DNA from: Rhodovulum robiginosum
GTDB lineage: Bacteria; Pseudomonadota; Alphaproteobacteria; Rhodobacterales; Rhodobacteraceae
Direction of reading: 5' to 3'
DNA length: 64,000 bases
Assembly (NCBI RefSeq): GCF_003944755.1
Contig: NZ_RWGU01000050.1
Location: 1 to 64,000 of the forward strand
Shown: positions 1 to 7,796 of the stretch, piece by piece
How positions within the stretch are numbered: position 1 is the stretch's first letter
Layout: each line of letters starts with the position of its first letter
Made by a program: the position numbers and the translations under genes
Notes under the pieces: model-generated
What the model was told of the DNA's origin: nothing
Databases searched by the model: none
The model's input: only the letters and a program-made list of their open reading frames with translations

Positions 1-681
1 CGACCCCGGGCCGGCGGCGCGCGCCGCGCGCAGCGCCGCCTCGGCGGCCTCCAGCATCGCCCCGCCGCCGGGTGCTGGCGCGCGCCCCGGCAGGCAAAAT
101 CCGATGCACGCGCCCAGATGCGCGGTGCCTCCGGCCAGCGCCACGGGTTCGCGCGCTGCGCGGATTAAACGCCCGGCGATTTGCAACAGCGTTTCCAGAT
201 CGGCCCGCGTCAGCGGGTGCACCACCACCGCCAGCCCGACCAGCGGCAGGCGCGCCAGCGCGTCGGTCCCGCGCAGCGCGGCGGCCAGTCGCGCGGACAC
301 GCGGTTGACCGCATGTTCGGCGGCGGCGGGGCCGAACGTCTCGGACAGGTCGTCGAGCCCTTCCAGCGAGAGGGCAAAACAGGCAGTGCGCCCCGGGCCG
401 TCGGGCCCGGAAAGCAGCCGGTCGAGCCGCTGCTCAGCCTCGTCGCGCAGCATCAGCCCGGTCACCGAATCGACCGCGCCGCCCGGCCGCCGCGACGCCC
501 CCGCCCGGCCCATCGCGACCAGCCCGAGGCCCAGCATCGCAACGGCGATCAGCGCCGGCTCGCCGCCCAGCCAATACCCCGCCAGCATCGCGGCGGGCAG
601 CAGGGCCGCCCAGCTCTGCCCGGTGAAAACCGGCCACAGGCGGGCGCGCAGGCGGCGGGATGGCGGGGCGGGGCTGGGCAT
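1..681 (-). CDS. Membrane-anchored protein with degenerate GGDEF domain (3' end outside window)
   Basis: The gene reads on the minus strand from an ATG at 681 and runs off the window at base 1, so only the first 227 residues are visible. Two hydrophobic segments lie at about residues 20-60, followed by a region laid out like a GGDEF domain (VDSVTGLMLRDEAEQRL, then TDALARL). Where an active cyclase has GGDEF after ARL, this protein has PLVGL, so the cyclase active site is absent. Many proteins of this kind carry a C-terminal EAL phosphodiesterase domain, which would lie beyond the window; that is inference. It sits downstream of ttcA on the same strand after a 69-bp gap. An AAGAGA about 9 bases before the ATG may serve as ribosome binding site. 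Confidence 0.7.
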   Translation of the reverse strand, partial: MPSPAPPSRRLRARLWPVFTGQSWAALLPAAMLAGYWLGGEPALIAVAMLGLGLVAMGRAGASRRPGGAVDSVTGLMLRDEAEQRLDRLLSGPDGPGRTACFALSLEGLDDLSETFGPAAAEHAVNRVSARLAAALRGTDALARLPLVGLAVVVHPLTRADLETLLQIAGRLIRAAREPVALAGGTAHLGACIGFCLPGRAPAPGGGAMLEAAEAALRAARAAGPGS

Positions 682-750
682 CGGCGCAGGTCTCTTGGCG
701 GCGGCGGGCACGGAGGCCCCCACACTGCGCCCCCCCGCGTGACCGGGACG

Positions 751-1605
751 TTAACGGCGCTCGCCGCCGTCTTCTGGGCCGATGTCCCGGGTCAGTCCCG
801 CGAAATCGAACAGCTTGGGATCCAGCAGGTGGCTGGGCCGCGCATTCATCAACGCGCGGAACATCACCTGCCGCCGGCCGGGGCTGTTCTTTTCCCATCC
901 GTCGAGGATTTGCTTGACCTGTTGGCGTTGCAGGCCGTCCTGGCTGCCGCAAAGGTCGCAGGGGATTATGGGGTAGCCCATCGCGCGGGCAAAGCGCGCG
1001 CAATCGGCCTCGGCCACATGGGCGAGCGGGCGGTAGACGAAAAGATCGCCCTCTTCGTTCACCAGCTTGGGCGGCATCGTGGCCAGCCGCCCGCCGTGGA
1101 AGAGATTCATGAAAAAGGTTTCAAGGATGTCGTCCCGGTGATGCCCGAGGACCACCGCCGAACAGCCCTCTTCGCGGGCGATGCGATAGAGATGGCCCCG
1201 GCGCAGCCGCGAGCAGAGCGCGCAATAGGTGCGGTTCTCCGGGATCTTGTCGATCACCACCGAATAGGTGTCCTGGTACTCGATACGGTGGGGCACGCCC
1301 ATCCGCTGCAAGAACTCGGGCAGCACGGTCGCCGGAAAGCCCGGCTGGCCCTGGTCGAGATTGCAGGCCAGCAGGTCGACCGGCAAGAGCCCGCGCCATT
1401 TCAACTCGTAAAGCGCGGCGAGCAGGGTGAAACTGTCCTTGCCGCCCGACAGGCACACCAGCCAGCGCGCGCCGCGCTCGACCATGCCGTAGTGCTCGAT
1501 CGCTTCGCGCGTGTCGCGCACGATGCGCTTGCGCAGCTTCTTGAACTCGGTGGTCGAGGGCGCGCCGAAAAACAGCGGGTGTATGTCGTCGGCATTGTCG
1601 AACAT
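751..1605 (-). CDS. ttcA: tRNA 2-thiocytidine(32) synthetase TtcA
   Basis: ATP-dependent thiolase that converts C32 of certain tRNAs to 2-thiocytidine using an iron-sulfur cluster. The 284-aa protein has the PP-loop motif SGGKDS at residues 53-58, which adenylates the target base. It also has two CxxC pairs, C128/C131 (CALC) and C216/C219 (CDLC), in the places where the family holds its 4Fe-4S cluster. The start MFDNADD at 1605 is chosen because the same frame upstream runs through yidD and is not TtcA-like. It lies 57 bases after yidD at the tail of the rpmH-rnpA-yidD cluster and is probably cotranscribed. Length and motifs are normal. Confidence 0.95.
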   Translation of the reverse strand: MFDNADDIHPLFFGAPSTTEFKKLRKRIVRDTREAIEHYGMVERGARWLVCLSGGKDSFTLLAALYELKWRGLLPVDLLACNLDQGQPGFPATVLPEFLQRMGVPHRIEYQDTYSVVIDKIPENRTYCALCSRLRRGHLYRIAREEGCSAVVLGHHRDDILETFFMNLFHGGRLATMPPKLVNEEGDLFVYRPLAHVAEADCARFARAMGYPIIPCDLCGSQDGLQRQQVKQILDGWEKNSPGRRQVMFRALMNARPSHLLDPKLFDFAGLTRDIGPEDGGERR

Positions 1606-1661
1606 GAGGCTGGCCTTAGTCGAGTTGGCGTTCCGGCACAAGAAATCCGCGCGTCGCTCCG

Positions 1662-1916
1662 TTACCTTGGGCGGTCCTCTTCGCGGCTCTCGTCCGTTTC
1701 CGGCACCGGGTCGTAGCCGCATCCGCCCCATGGGTTGCAGCGCGCGATGCGACTGACCGCCAGCCAGCCGCCCTTGAGCGCACCGTGTTTTTCCAACGCC
1801 TCCAGCGCATAGGCCGAACAGGTCGGCTGGTACCGGCAGTTGAAACCCACCCAGGGGCTGAGGATCGCCCGATAGGCGCGGATCGGCAGGGCGAAAAGAC
1901 GGGCGAGGGGGGTCAT
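1662..1916 (-). CDS. yidD: Membrane protein insertion efficiency factor YidD
   Basis: Short (84 aa) YidD-family protein that assists YidC/Sec-mediated insertion of inner-membrane proteins. The family signature is plain: an N-terminal amphipathic segment ([13 protein letters not shown]), then [15 protein letters not shown], and a third cysteine in [11 protein letters not shown]. The ATG overlaps the rnpA stop codon in an ATGA arrangement at 1913-1916, so translation is probably coupled. The gene order rpmH-rnpA-yidD is common to most bacteria. No yidC is visible; a gene break and ttcA follow instead. Confidence 0.95.
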   Translation of the reverse strand: MTPLARLFALPIRAYRAILSPWVGFNCRYQPTCSAYALEALEKHGALKGGWLAVSRIARCNPWGGCGYDPVPETDESREEDRPR

Positions 1917-2332
1917 GCCGGCCCCCCGTGAACCTTGGCCAGCGCGTGGCGCAGATCGGCGAGCATCTTGTCAAAGGGGCGCTCGGCGGTGGCCCCGGCA
2001 CGGCCGATCAGCACGTAGTCCCAGCCGGGCCGGCCCTCGGCGGGCAGCACCTGGCGGGCGATCTCGCGCAGGCGCCGCTTGGCGCGGTTGCGCGCCACGG
2101 CGTTGCCGACCTTTTTCGAGCAGGTAAAGCCGACGCGGATGCCCTGGGCCGGCTCATCGGCGCCGCGGCAGCGGGCCTGCAGCACGAACCCGGGCATCGC
2201 CTGACGCCGCGCACGGGCCGCGCGCAGGAAATCGGCCCGTTGGGTGAGGACGGTCGGGCACGACGAAACCGCCGGGATCGCGGCAGCGGTGCCCGGGCCC
2301 TCGCCCTTCGCCTCTGCCCCCGGCGGTGTCAC
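1913..2332 (-). CDS. rnpA: Ribonuclease P protein component
   Basis: Protein subunit of RNase P, which binds the catalytic RNA and pre-tRNA 5' leaders. The 139-aa reading has the hallmark RNR region ([21 protein letters not shown]) in the C-terminal half. I place the start at a GTG at 2332, with AAAGG 9-10 bases upstream and only 23 bases after the rpmH stop. The frame is open further upstream, but there it only overlaps rpmH. This start leaves an N-terminal extension of roughly 25 residues rich in Gly, Ala and Pro before the conserved [14 protein letters not shown]. The stop overlaps the yidD ATG. Confidence 0.93.
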   Translation of the reverse strand: MTPPGAEAKGEGPGTAAAIPAVSSCPTVLTQRADFLRAARARRQAMPGFVLQARCRGADEPAQGIRVGFTCSKKVGNAVARNRAKRRLREIARQVLPAEGRPGWDYVLIGRAGATAERPFDKMLADLRHALAKVHGGPA

Positions 2333-2355
2333 AACCGTCAGCCTTTCGGCGCGGA

Positions 2356-2490
2356 TCAGGCGCTCAGCTTTTTCCGGCCCCGGGCGCGGCGCGCGTTCAG
2401 GATCTTGCGCCCGGCCTTGGTGGCCATGCGCGCGCGAAAACCGTGCCGGCGCTTGCGGACGAGGTTCGAGGGTTGAAAAGTGCGTTTCAT
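2356..2490 (-). CDS. rpmH: 50S ribosomal protein bL34
   Basis: A 44-codon gene. The translation begins [17 protein letters not shown] and ends [10 protein letters not shown], which is unmistakably bL34. It is first in the minus-strand cluster rpmH-rnpA-yidD-ttcA. GGAG lies about 7 bases before the ATG. The transcript presumably starts in the gap 2491-2789. Confidence 0.97.
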   Translation of the reverse strand: MKRTFQPSNLVRKRRHGFRARMATKAGRKILNARRARGRKKLSA

Positions 2491-2789
2491 CGCGCTTCGC
2501 TCCGTCAGGTACAGCCCAAATCCTGTCGCGGATTCGAAGGCCCATGTTGTTCGAAGCCCGCCTGTTAGACGCTTGGTCGGCCGAAGTCAATTCTCGCCGG
2601 GCGCTCTTGCTGAAACATTTGTGCCCTCCGGGCGCCGCGTCCGGCCCCGGTATGTTACGAAAGCGGTGGGAATTGCCGCTATCGGGGGGTTAGGCTTCAC
2701 CCCGCATCAAGGCGCCGTGAAAGGCCTGTCGCCCCAGGCAGGACAAGCGCATCTAGAAAAGAACGCCAACCGCACGGGACCCGAGCCGC
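2491..2789. other. Divergent intergenic region between rpmH and the TVP38-family gene
   Basis: This 299-bp stretch must hold the rpmH promoter (minus strand) and any promoter for the plus-strand TVP38 gene. I see no convincing small gene or RNA in it, and no clean -35/-10 pair that I would defend. Confidence 0.5.
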
Positions 2790-3518
2790 ATGAGCGATAT
2801 GACAGATACCACCAGACCCAGCCTCGCCCGCCGCCTGCCGCTGATCGCGATCCTGATCGTGGCGGTGCTGGGCGCGCTGACGCTGCGCGACCAGCTCAGC
2901 TTCGAGACGCTGGCCGAGAACCGCGAGGCGCTGCTGGCGTTTCGCGACGCCAATTACCTGGGCACCGTGCTGGCCTTCATGGGCGTCTATATCGTCATCG
3001 TCGCCTTTTCGCTGCCCGGGGCGACGGTGGCGACGCTGGCGGGCGGGTTCCTTTTCGGCCTTTTCCCAGGCGTGCTGTTCAACGTCACCGCCGCGACGAT
3101 CGGCGCCGTGGCGATCTTTCTCGCCGCGCGCTGGGGGCTGGGCGACCGGCTGGCCGCGCGGATCGAGGCCGGCGAAGGCCGCGTGAAACGCCTGCGCGAG
3201 GGTCTGAAGGAAAACGAGCTTTCTGTGCTGTTCCTGATCCGGCTGGTGCCGGCGGTGCCGTTCTTCGTGGCGAACCTGCTGCCTGCGCTGGTGGGCGTTG
3301 GGCTCGGCCGCTTCGCCTTCACCACCTTTTTCGGGATCATCCCTGGCGGCCTTGTCTACACATGGGTCGGCGCGGGGCTGGGCGAGGTCTTTGCCCGCGG
3401 CGAGACGCCCGATCTGGGCATCATCTTCGAGCCGCATATCCTGGGCCCGCTGCTGGGCCTCGCCGCGCTGGCCGCCCTGCCGATGGTGGTCAAGCTATTC
3501 CGCCGCAAGGGGGCCTGA
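2790..3518 (+). CDS. TVP38/TMEM64 (DedA-like, SNARE-associated) family membrane protein
   Basis: Integral membrane protein of 242 aa. It has an N-terminal helix (LPLIAILIVAVLGALTL) and then the family core: a hydrophobic stretch ending VAFSLPGATVATLAGGFLFG, an amphipathic reentrant region, IRLVPAVPFFVANLLPALVGV, and two more hydrophobic segments near the C-terminus. Family members are thought to act in lipid or small-solute handling at the inner membrane; the substrate is unknown. An alternative start is MTDTTRP at 2799. The stop is one base from the ATG of the following flavin reductase, and this pairing recurs in many bacteria, which suggests a joint function. Confidence 0.85.
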   Translation: MSDMTDTTRPSLARRLPLIAILIVAVLGALTLRDQLSFETLAENREALLAFRDANYLGTVLAFMGVYIVIVAFSLPGATVATLAGGFLFGLFPGVLFNVTAATIGAVAIFLAARWGLGDRLAARIEAGEGRVKRLREGLKENELSVLFLIRLVPAVPFFVANLLPALVGVGLGRFAFTTFFGIIPGGLVYTWVGAGLGEVFARGETPDLGIIFEPHILGPLLGLAALAALPMVVKLFRRKGA

Positions 3519-3519
3519 G

Positions 3520-4935
3520 ATGGAGCGTATCAAGACCGACCTCTGCATCATCGGCGCGGGTTCGGCCGGGCTGTCGCTGGCCGCGGGCGCAGTGCAGATG
3601 GGCGCGCGCGTTGTACTGGTCGAAGGCCACAAGATGGGCGGCGACTGCCTCAACTACGGCTGCGTGCCGTCGAAGGCGCTGATCGCCGCCGCCGCCCAGG
3701 CGCAGGCGATGCGCGAGGGCGCCGCCTACGGGGTCGCCCCGGTGGAGCCCGACATCGACTACGCCGCGGTCATGACCCATGTCGCCCGCGCCATCGCCAC
3801 CATCGCCCCCCACGACAGCGTCGAGCGGTTCGAGGGGCTGGGCGTCAGGGTCATTCAGGACTGGGGCCGCTTCACCTCGGAGCGCGAACTGGAGGCGGGC
3901 GATCACCTGATCCGCGCCCGCCGATTCGTCATCGCCACAGGCTCGCGCCCCTTGGTGCCGCCGATACCGGGGCTCGACACCGTGCCCTATCTCACCAACG
4001 AGACGCTCTTCGATCTGCGCGAGCGGCCGGAGCATCTGGTCGTCATCGGCGGCGGGCCCATCGGCATGGAAATGGCGCAGGCCCACGCGCGGCTGGGCAG
4101 CAAGGTCACCGTGATCGAGGGCGCGACGGCGCTGGGCCGCGAGGACCCGGAGCTTGCCGCGCCGGTGCTGGCGCGCGCCCGCGCGGAGGGCGTCGAGATC
4201 GTCGAGGGCGCCAAGGTCACCGCCGTGGCGGGGCAGGCCGGCGCGATACGGGTCGAGACCGAGGCGGGCGCCCACGAGGGCAGCCACCTTCTGGTCGCCG
4301 TGGGCCGCACGCCGGCGCTGGACAAGCTGAACCTCGATGCCGCGGGGGTCGAGACCACCAAGGCCGGGGTCAAGGTGGGCGCCGATCTGCGCGCAACCAA
4401 CCGGCGCGTCTATGCCATCGGCGACGCGGCGGGGGGGATGCAGTTTACCCATCTGGCCGGTTATCACGCCTCGGTCGTCATCCGGTCGATCCTTTTGGGC
4501 CTGCCCGCAAAGGCGCGCACAGATCATATTCCCCGCGTCACCTATACCGCGCCCGAGCTGGCCCAGATCGGGCCGACCGAGGACGAGGCGCGCGCCGAAC
4601 ACGGCGACAAGCTGACCGTTGTCCGCTTCGACTTTGCCGCCAACGACCGCGCCATTGCCACTGGCCAGACCGCCGGGGCCATCAAGGTGATGGTCGTCGG
4701 CGGCAAGCCCGTGGGGGCCGGCATCGTGGGCGCGGAGGCGGGCGAATTGATCGGCCTCTGGGCGCTGGCCCTTGCCAAGGGCCTGTCGATGGCCGACATC
4801 TCCGCCATGGTCGCGCCCTACCCGACACTGGGGGAGGTTAACAAGCGGGCGGCGGGTGCCTATTTTTCACCCAAACTGTTCGAAAACCCTTGGGTCAAGC
4901 GGGGGGTGCGGCTGGTGCAGCGCCTCTTGCCATAG
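3520..4935 (+). CDS. FAD-dependent pyridine nucleotide-disulfide oxidoreductase (dihydrolipoamide dehydrogenase/mercuric reductase-like)
   Basis: The 471-aa flavoprotein has an N-terminal FAD site (CIIGAGSAG), the redox-active pair C43/C48 in GGDCLNYGCVPSK, an NAD(P)H-binding site (VVIGGGPIGMEMA), a second FAD motif (VYAIGDAAGG) and the dimerization domain. In classical family members the C-terminal active-site base sits in an HPTLSE motif. Here the equivalent is YPTLGE (Tyr near residue 434, Glu near 439), so the His is replaced while the Glu is kept. It therefore probably does not act as an ordinary lipoamide dehydrogenase. The start at 3520 follows the TVP38 stop by one base. The substrate is unknown. 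Confidence 0.85.
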   Translation: MERIKTDLCIIGAGSAGLSLAAGAVQMGARVVLVEGHKMGGDCLNYGCVPSKALIAAAAQAQAMREGAAYGVAPVEPDIDYAAVMTHVARAIATIAPHDSVERFEGLGVRVIQDWGRFTSERELEAGDHLIRARRFVIATGSRPLVPPIPGLDTVPYLTNETLFDLRERPEHLVVIGGGPIGMEMAQAHARLGSKVTVIEGATALGREDPELAAPVLARARAEGVEIVEGAKVTAVAGQAGAIRVETEAGAHEGSHLLVAVGRTPALDKLNLDAAGVETTKAGVKVGADLRATNRRVYAIGDAAGGMQFTHLAGYHASVVIRSILLGLPAKARTDHIPRVTYTAPELAQIGPTEDEARAEHGDKLTVVRFDFAANDRAIATGQTAGAIKVMVVGGKPVGAGIVGAEAGELIGLWALALAKGLSMADISAMVAPYPTLGEVNKRAAGAYFSPKLFENPWVKRGVRLVQRLLP

Positions 4936-4963
4936 GCCCTCGGGGCCAAAAGGCGCCCCTTTT

Positions 4964-6370
4964 ATGTTGTTCAATTCGCTCTCCGGCCGGTTTCTGCTAC
5001 TGACGATCGCCTTCGTCATGCTGGCCGAGGTGCTGATCTTCGTGCCCTCGGTGGCGCGGTTCCGCGAAGATTACCTGCTGTCGCGGCTGGAACGCGCCCA
5101 GATCGCCTCGCTTGCGCTGCTGGCCACGGAAGACATGATCGAGCCCGACCTCGAACAGGAGCTGTTGGAGAACGCGGGGGTTTTCAACGTGGTGCTGAGG
5201 CGCGACCAGGCGCGGCAACTGGTGCTGTCCTCGCCGATCCCCGAGCCGGTCTATGAAAGCTACGACCTGCGCAACGCCAGCCCGCTGGAGCTGGTGCCCG
5301 ACGCGCTGATCCGGCTGGCCGACCCAACCCCCCGCATCATCCGCGTGATCGGAGAGCCGGTGCGCGGGGCAGGCCTGCTGATCGAGGTGACGATGGACAC
5401 CGCGCCGCTGCGCGGTGCGATGATCGAGTACGGGCTGCGCATCCTGCTCTTGTCGGCGGTGATATCGGTGCTCACCGCGCTGTTGCTGTTTCTCGCGGTG
5501 CAGCGGCTTTTGGTCATGCCGATCAAGCGCGTGGTGCGCGCGATGCAGGTCTACGCCGAGGCGCCCGAAGACGCGAGGCGCATCATCACCCCCTCGGCGG
5601 GGGTGCGCGAGCTGAACGAGGCCGAGACGACCCTGCAAAGCCTGCAGACCGAGCTGACCGCGGCGCTGCGCCAGAAGGAACGCCTCGCCCAGCTCGGGGC
5701 CGCGGTGGCCAAGATCAGCCACGACCTGCGCAACATCCTGACCACGGCGCAGCTTTTCACCGACCGGATGGCGGCCAGCGAAGACCCCGCGGTCAAGCGT
5801 GCCGCGCCCAAGATCGTGAGGGCGATCAGCAGGGCGGTGTCGCTTTGCGAAAACACGCTGGCCTTCGGCAAGGCCGAAGAACCGCCGCCCCGGCTGGACC
5901 GGGTGGCGCTGGCGGCCATCGTCAACGACGTGGTCGACAGCGAGCGGCTGTCCGCGGGCGAGACCGATATCAGCTTTTCCGAGGACGTGCCGGCAGGGCT
6001 GACGCTGAGGGCTGATCCCGAACAGCTTCACCGTGTGCTGTCCAACCTCATCCGCAACGCGCGACAGGCGATCGCGGCCAGCGGCAAGCCGGGTGAGATC
6101 GGCATCCGCGCCGACGAGGACGAAAGCGAATGGAAGATCCTCGTCTCCGACACCGGCCCCGGCCTGCCGCCCAAGGCGCGCGAGCACCTGTTCCAGCCAT
6201 TTCAGGGCGGCACGCGCAAGGGTGGCACCGGTCTGGGGCTCGCGATTGCGGCCGATCTGATCCGCGGCCATGGCGGGCGGCTGGAGCTGTTGCACACCGG
6301 TCCGGGCGGTACCGCGTTTTCCCTCCGCCTCCCCAAGGGGGCGGCGCTGGCGGAGGCCGCCGCGGAATGA
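4964..6370 (+). CDS. Sensor histidine kinase, orphan
   Basis: A 468-aa two-component sensor. The first membrane helix is at about residues 10-30 and the periplasmic domain at 31-153. The second helix lies at about 157-182, a HAMP linker at about 183-240, and the dimerization/phosphoacceptor helix has H253 in ISHDLRN. The ATPase domain follows, with an N box (LSNLIRNARQA), DTGPGLPP and GGTGLGLAIA. All catalytic motifs look intact. The start MLFNSLSGRF gives a clean membrane helix; upstream in frame is overlap with the reductase. The 28-bp spacing from the reductase suggests cotranscription. No response regulator gene lies nearby, so the partner must be encoded elsewhere. The signal is not evident. 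Confidence 0.9.
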   Translation: MLFNSLSGRFLLLTIAFVMLAEVLIFVPSVARFREDYLLSRLERAQIASLALLATEDMIEPDLEQELLENAGVFNVVLRRDQARQLVLSSPIPEPVYESYDLRNASPLELVPDALIRLADPTPRIIRVIGEPVRGAGLLIEVTMDTAPLRGAMIEYGLRILLLSAVISVLTALLLFLAVQRLLVMPIKRVVRAMQVYAEAPEDARRIITPSAGVRELNEAETTLQSLQTELTAALRQKERLAQLGAAVAKISHDLRNILTTAQLFTDRMAASEDPAVKRAAPKIVRAISRAVSLCENTLAFGKAEEPPPRLDRVALAAIVNDVVDSERLSAGETDISFSEDVPAGLTLRADPEQLHRVLSNLIRNARQAIAASGKPGEIGIRADEDESEWKILVSDTGPGLPPKAREHLFQPFQGGTRKGGTGLGLAIAADLIRGHGGRLELLHTGPGGTAFSLRLPKGAALAEAAAE

Positions 6371-6378
6371 AATCGCCC

Positions 6379-6407
6379 CTTGCAATGCCCCTCGCAGGGC
6401 GCTAAGT
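6379..6407 (+). promoter_or_regulatory. Candidate promoter of tRNA-Arg
   Basis: CTTGCA at 6379-6384 and CTAAGT at 6402-6407 are separated by 17 bases, and the tRNA begins 12 bases after the -10. This fits the CTTG-type -35 frequent in alphaproteobacteria. It is called from spacing and position only. Confidence 0.45.
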
Positions 6408-6418
6408 CAGCCACCCAC

Positions 6419-6495
6419 GCGCTGGTAGCTCAGTTGGATAGAGTACTTGACTACGAATCAAGGGGTCGGGGGTTCGAATCCTCCCCAGCGCGCCA
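6419..6495 (+). tRNA. tRNA-Arg(ACG)
   Basis: A 77-base cloverleaf with an encoded CCA end. The acceptor stem GCGCTGG pairs with CCAGCGC and is followed by discriminator G and CCA at 6493-6495. The D arm runs GCTC...GAGT. The anticodon stem CTTGA/TCAAG encloses the loop CTACGAA, giving anticodon ACG (read as ICG). The T arm contains GGTTCGAATCC. I searched by eye for a duplicated 3' end downstream that would mark an integration event and found none. Confidence 0.97.
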
Positions 6496-6977
6496 TAAAT
6501 CACCTTAGAAGTCGAATACTATCGGGGTCTTGATTGCGGCTTTGCCATTGTGTGAAGCGACACAAGGCGTCATTCGAAATGCCCCCTCTATATTCACGAT
6601 TTCGCGGCGATTCGGGTCGAGGCGAGGTTTCCAAAACCAGGGGCAGCACCTGGTATTTCCGGCATCGCGTGCGGGATGATGTGCAGCGTCTGTATGACGA
6701 CGGTATTGGCCGCGCGCCGCAGGAATGGCCCGGATCGATCCTGAGAAGCAGCTTTTCCGGTTCGGGGCCAATGGCCGGTCACGCCCGACAAAGATGCTGG
6801 GCGGCCCCGGCCTCTGAAAAGCGTGCGTCCTGCGCTTTCCTGCCGCTGGCACCTTGCGCGCCCAACCGTCGGAGTCCGGCCAGAAGTGGTGATGGCGCCT
6901 GAAACCCGGGATCGCGAAGGCGCAACTCCAAAGTGCCGAAACCGAACATCCCGGTCGCTGGACTTTCGTGCCCTGGC
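6496..6977. other. Gene-poor region downstream of tRNA-Arg
   Basis: The 482 bp after the tRNA carry only short open frames on both strands with no recognisable protein and no coherent codon pattern. The base composition looks less GC-rich than the neighbouring genes, at least in the first 150 bp. It may be the scar of an old insertion next to the tRNA, but no direct repeat, integrase remnant or IS end is visible. Confidence 0.4.
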
Positions 6978-7313
6978 TCAGCCCTTCAACGGGTATCGAT
7001 CAGGCTCTTCAAAGACATCGATGACCCGGGTCCCGGCCTTGATCAGGGCGCCATGCTCGACACCGGCCGGAATCGCGTAGCTGTCACCGGCGCGATATGT
7101 CTTGGTCTCGCCGCCGATCGTGAATTCGATTTCGCCCTCGACCACCGTGCCCCACTGCGCGCCATGCGAATGCGCTGGCAGAGTCAGGTCCTTCAGGAAG
7201 GTGAAAAAGGCCACCAAACCGGAGTCCGACTTAACGACAGCGGTCTGCACGACGTCCTCGGGAAACGGCACGTCGATGCTGGGAAATGCGGCAATGAATT
7301 CAGGATATGGCAA
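6978..7313 (-). CDS. Cupin-domain protein
   Basis: Small single-domain cupin of about 111 aa. The metal-site motifs are visible as LPAHSHGAQWGTVVEGEIEF and then PAGVEHGALIKAG; the His residues and the Glu fit the cupin metal centre. The enzymatic role, if any, cannot be read from sequence. The start is uncertain. I favour TTG at 7311-7313 because GGAG stands 7 bases upstream and the conserved sequence (PYPEFIAAFPSIDVPFPEDV) starts there. The frame stays open upstream to an ATG at 7436, but that extension has no cupin character. The gene is isolated in a sparse region with no operon partner. Confidence 0.75.
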   Translation of the reverse strand: MPYPEFIAAFPSIDVPFPEDVVQTAVVKSDSGLVAFFTFLKDLTLPAHSHGAQWGTVVEGEIEFTIGGETKTYRAGDSYAIPAGVEHGALIKAGTRVIDVFEEPDRYPLKG

Positions 7314-7796
7314 GATGACGCTCCGTTCTGCGCTGAACTTCTGTCCAGCGTTCGAACTTTCACATGTAGGCGCGGTTTTTTCCACACCAAAGGCGGGTTG
7401 GCTTCGGGCTGGGGCGACCTTCGGCATGGACCGCACAATCGAACCGCGGGATCAACAACCTGGGGTCTGAGAAACCGTTCGGTCTCGGGCAGGGTCACCT
7501 CGCGCGCCGGGCTGGTCTGCCGTGGCCCGTCATGACCGGTGTCGAGGGGAAGAGGGCTGCCCGCTCTGAGCGGTGATGCAGATCGGCGCGCCCTTGGTCT
7601 TGCGGCCGTTCTTTTGTTGCGGGTTCGCGGCAAATGGTGTCATTGGCGTCACGTTCACGCGGCGGCCTCGGGCCGGGCTTTCCATGCCGGGCCGCGCCGC
7701 CTGTCAATCGTTCAGAACGCGGCGGAGCGGATGCCGCGACCAGCAAGCAGGCCAAGTCGTGCAACCTTTCGTCTTTCCATGGGCCCCGGGCCGATC
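7314..7796. other. Intergenic region between cupin gene and cobQ
   Basis: About 480 bp without a supportable gene. Short open frames exist on both strands but none resembles a known family. I looked for a cobalamin riboswitch upstream of cobQ and did not recognise one. No clear promoter was identified. Confidence 0.4.

Noticed and set aside
6496-7000. Attachment-site duplication of the tRNA-Arg 3' end
   Set aside because: No second copy of GGTTCGAATCC or of the tRNA 3' end was seen downstream, and no integrase gene is present.
7437-7796. Cobalamin riboswitch upstream of cobQ
   Set aside because: I could not find a B12 box or the expected multi-helix layout; the region shows no convincing structure.
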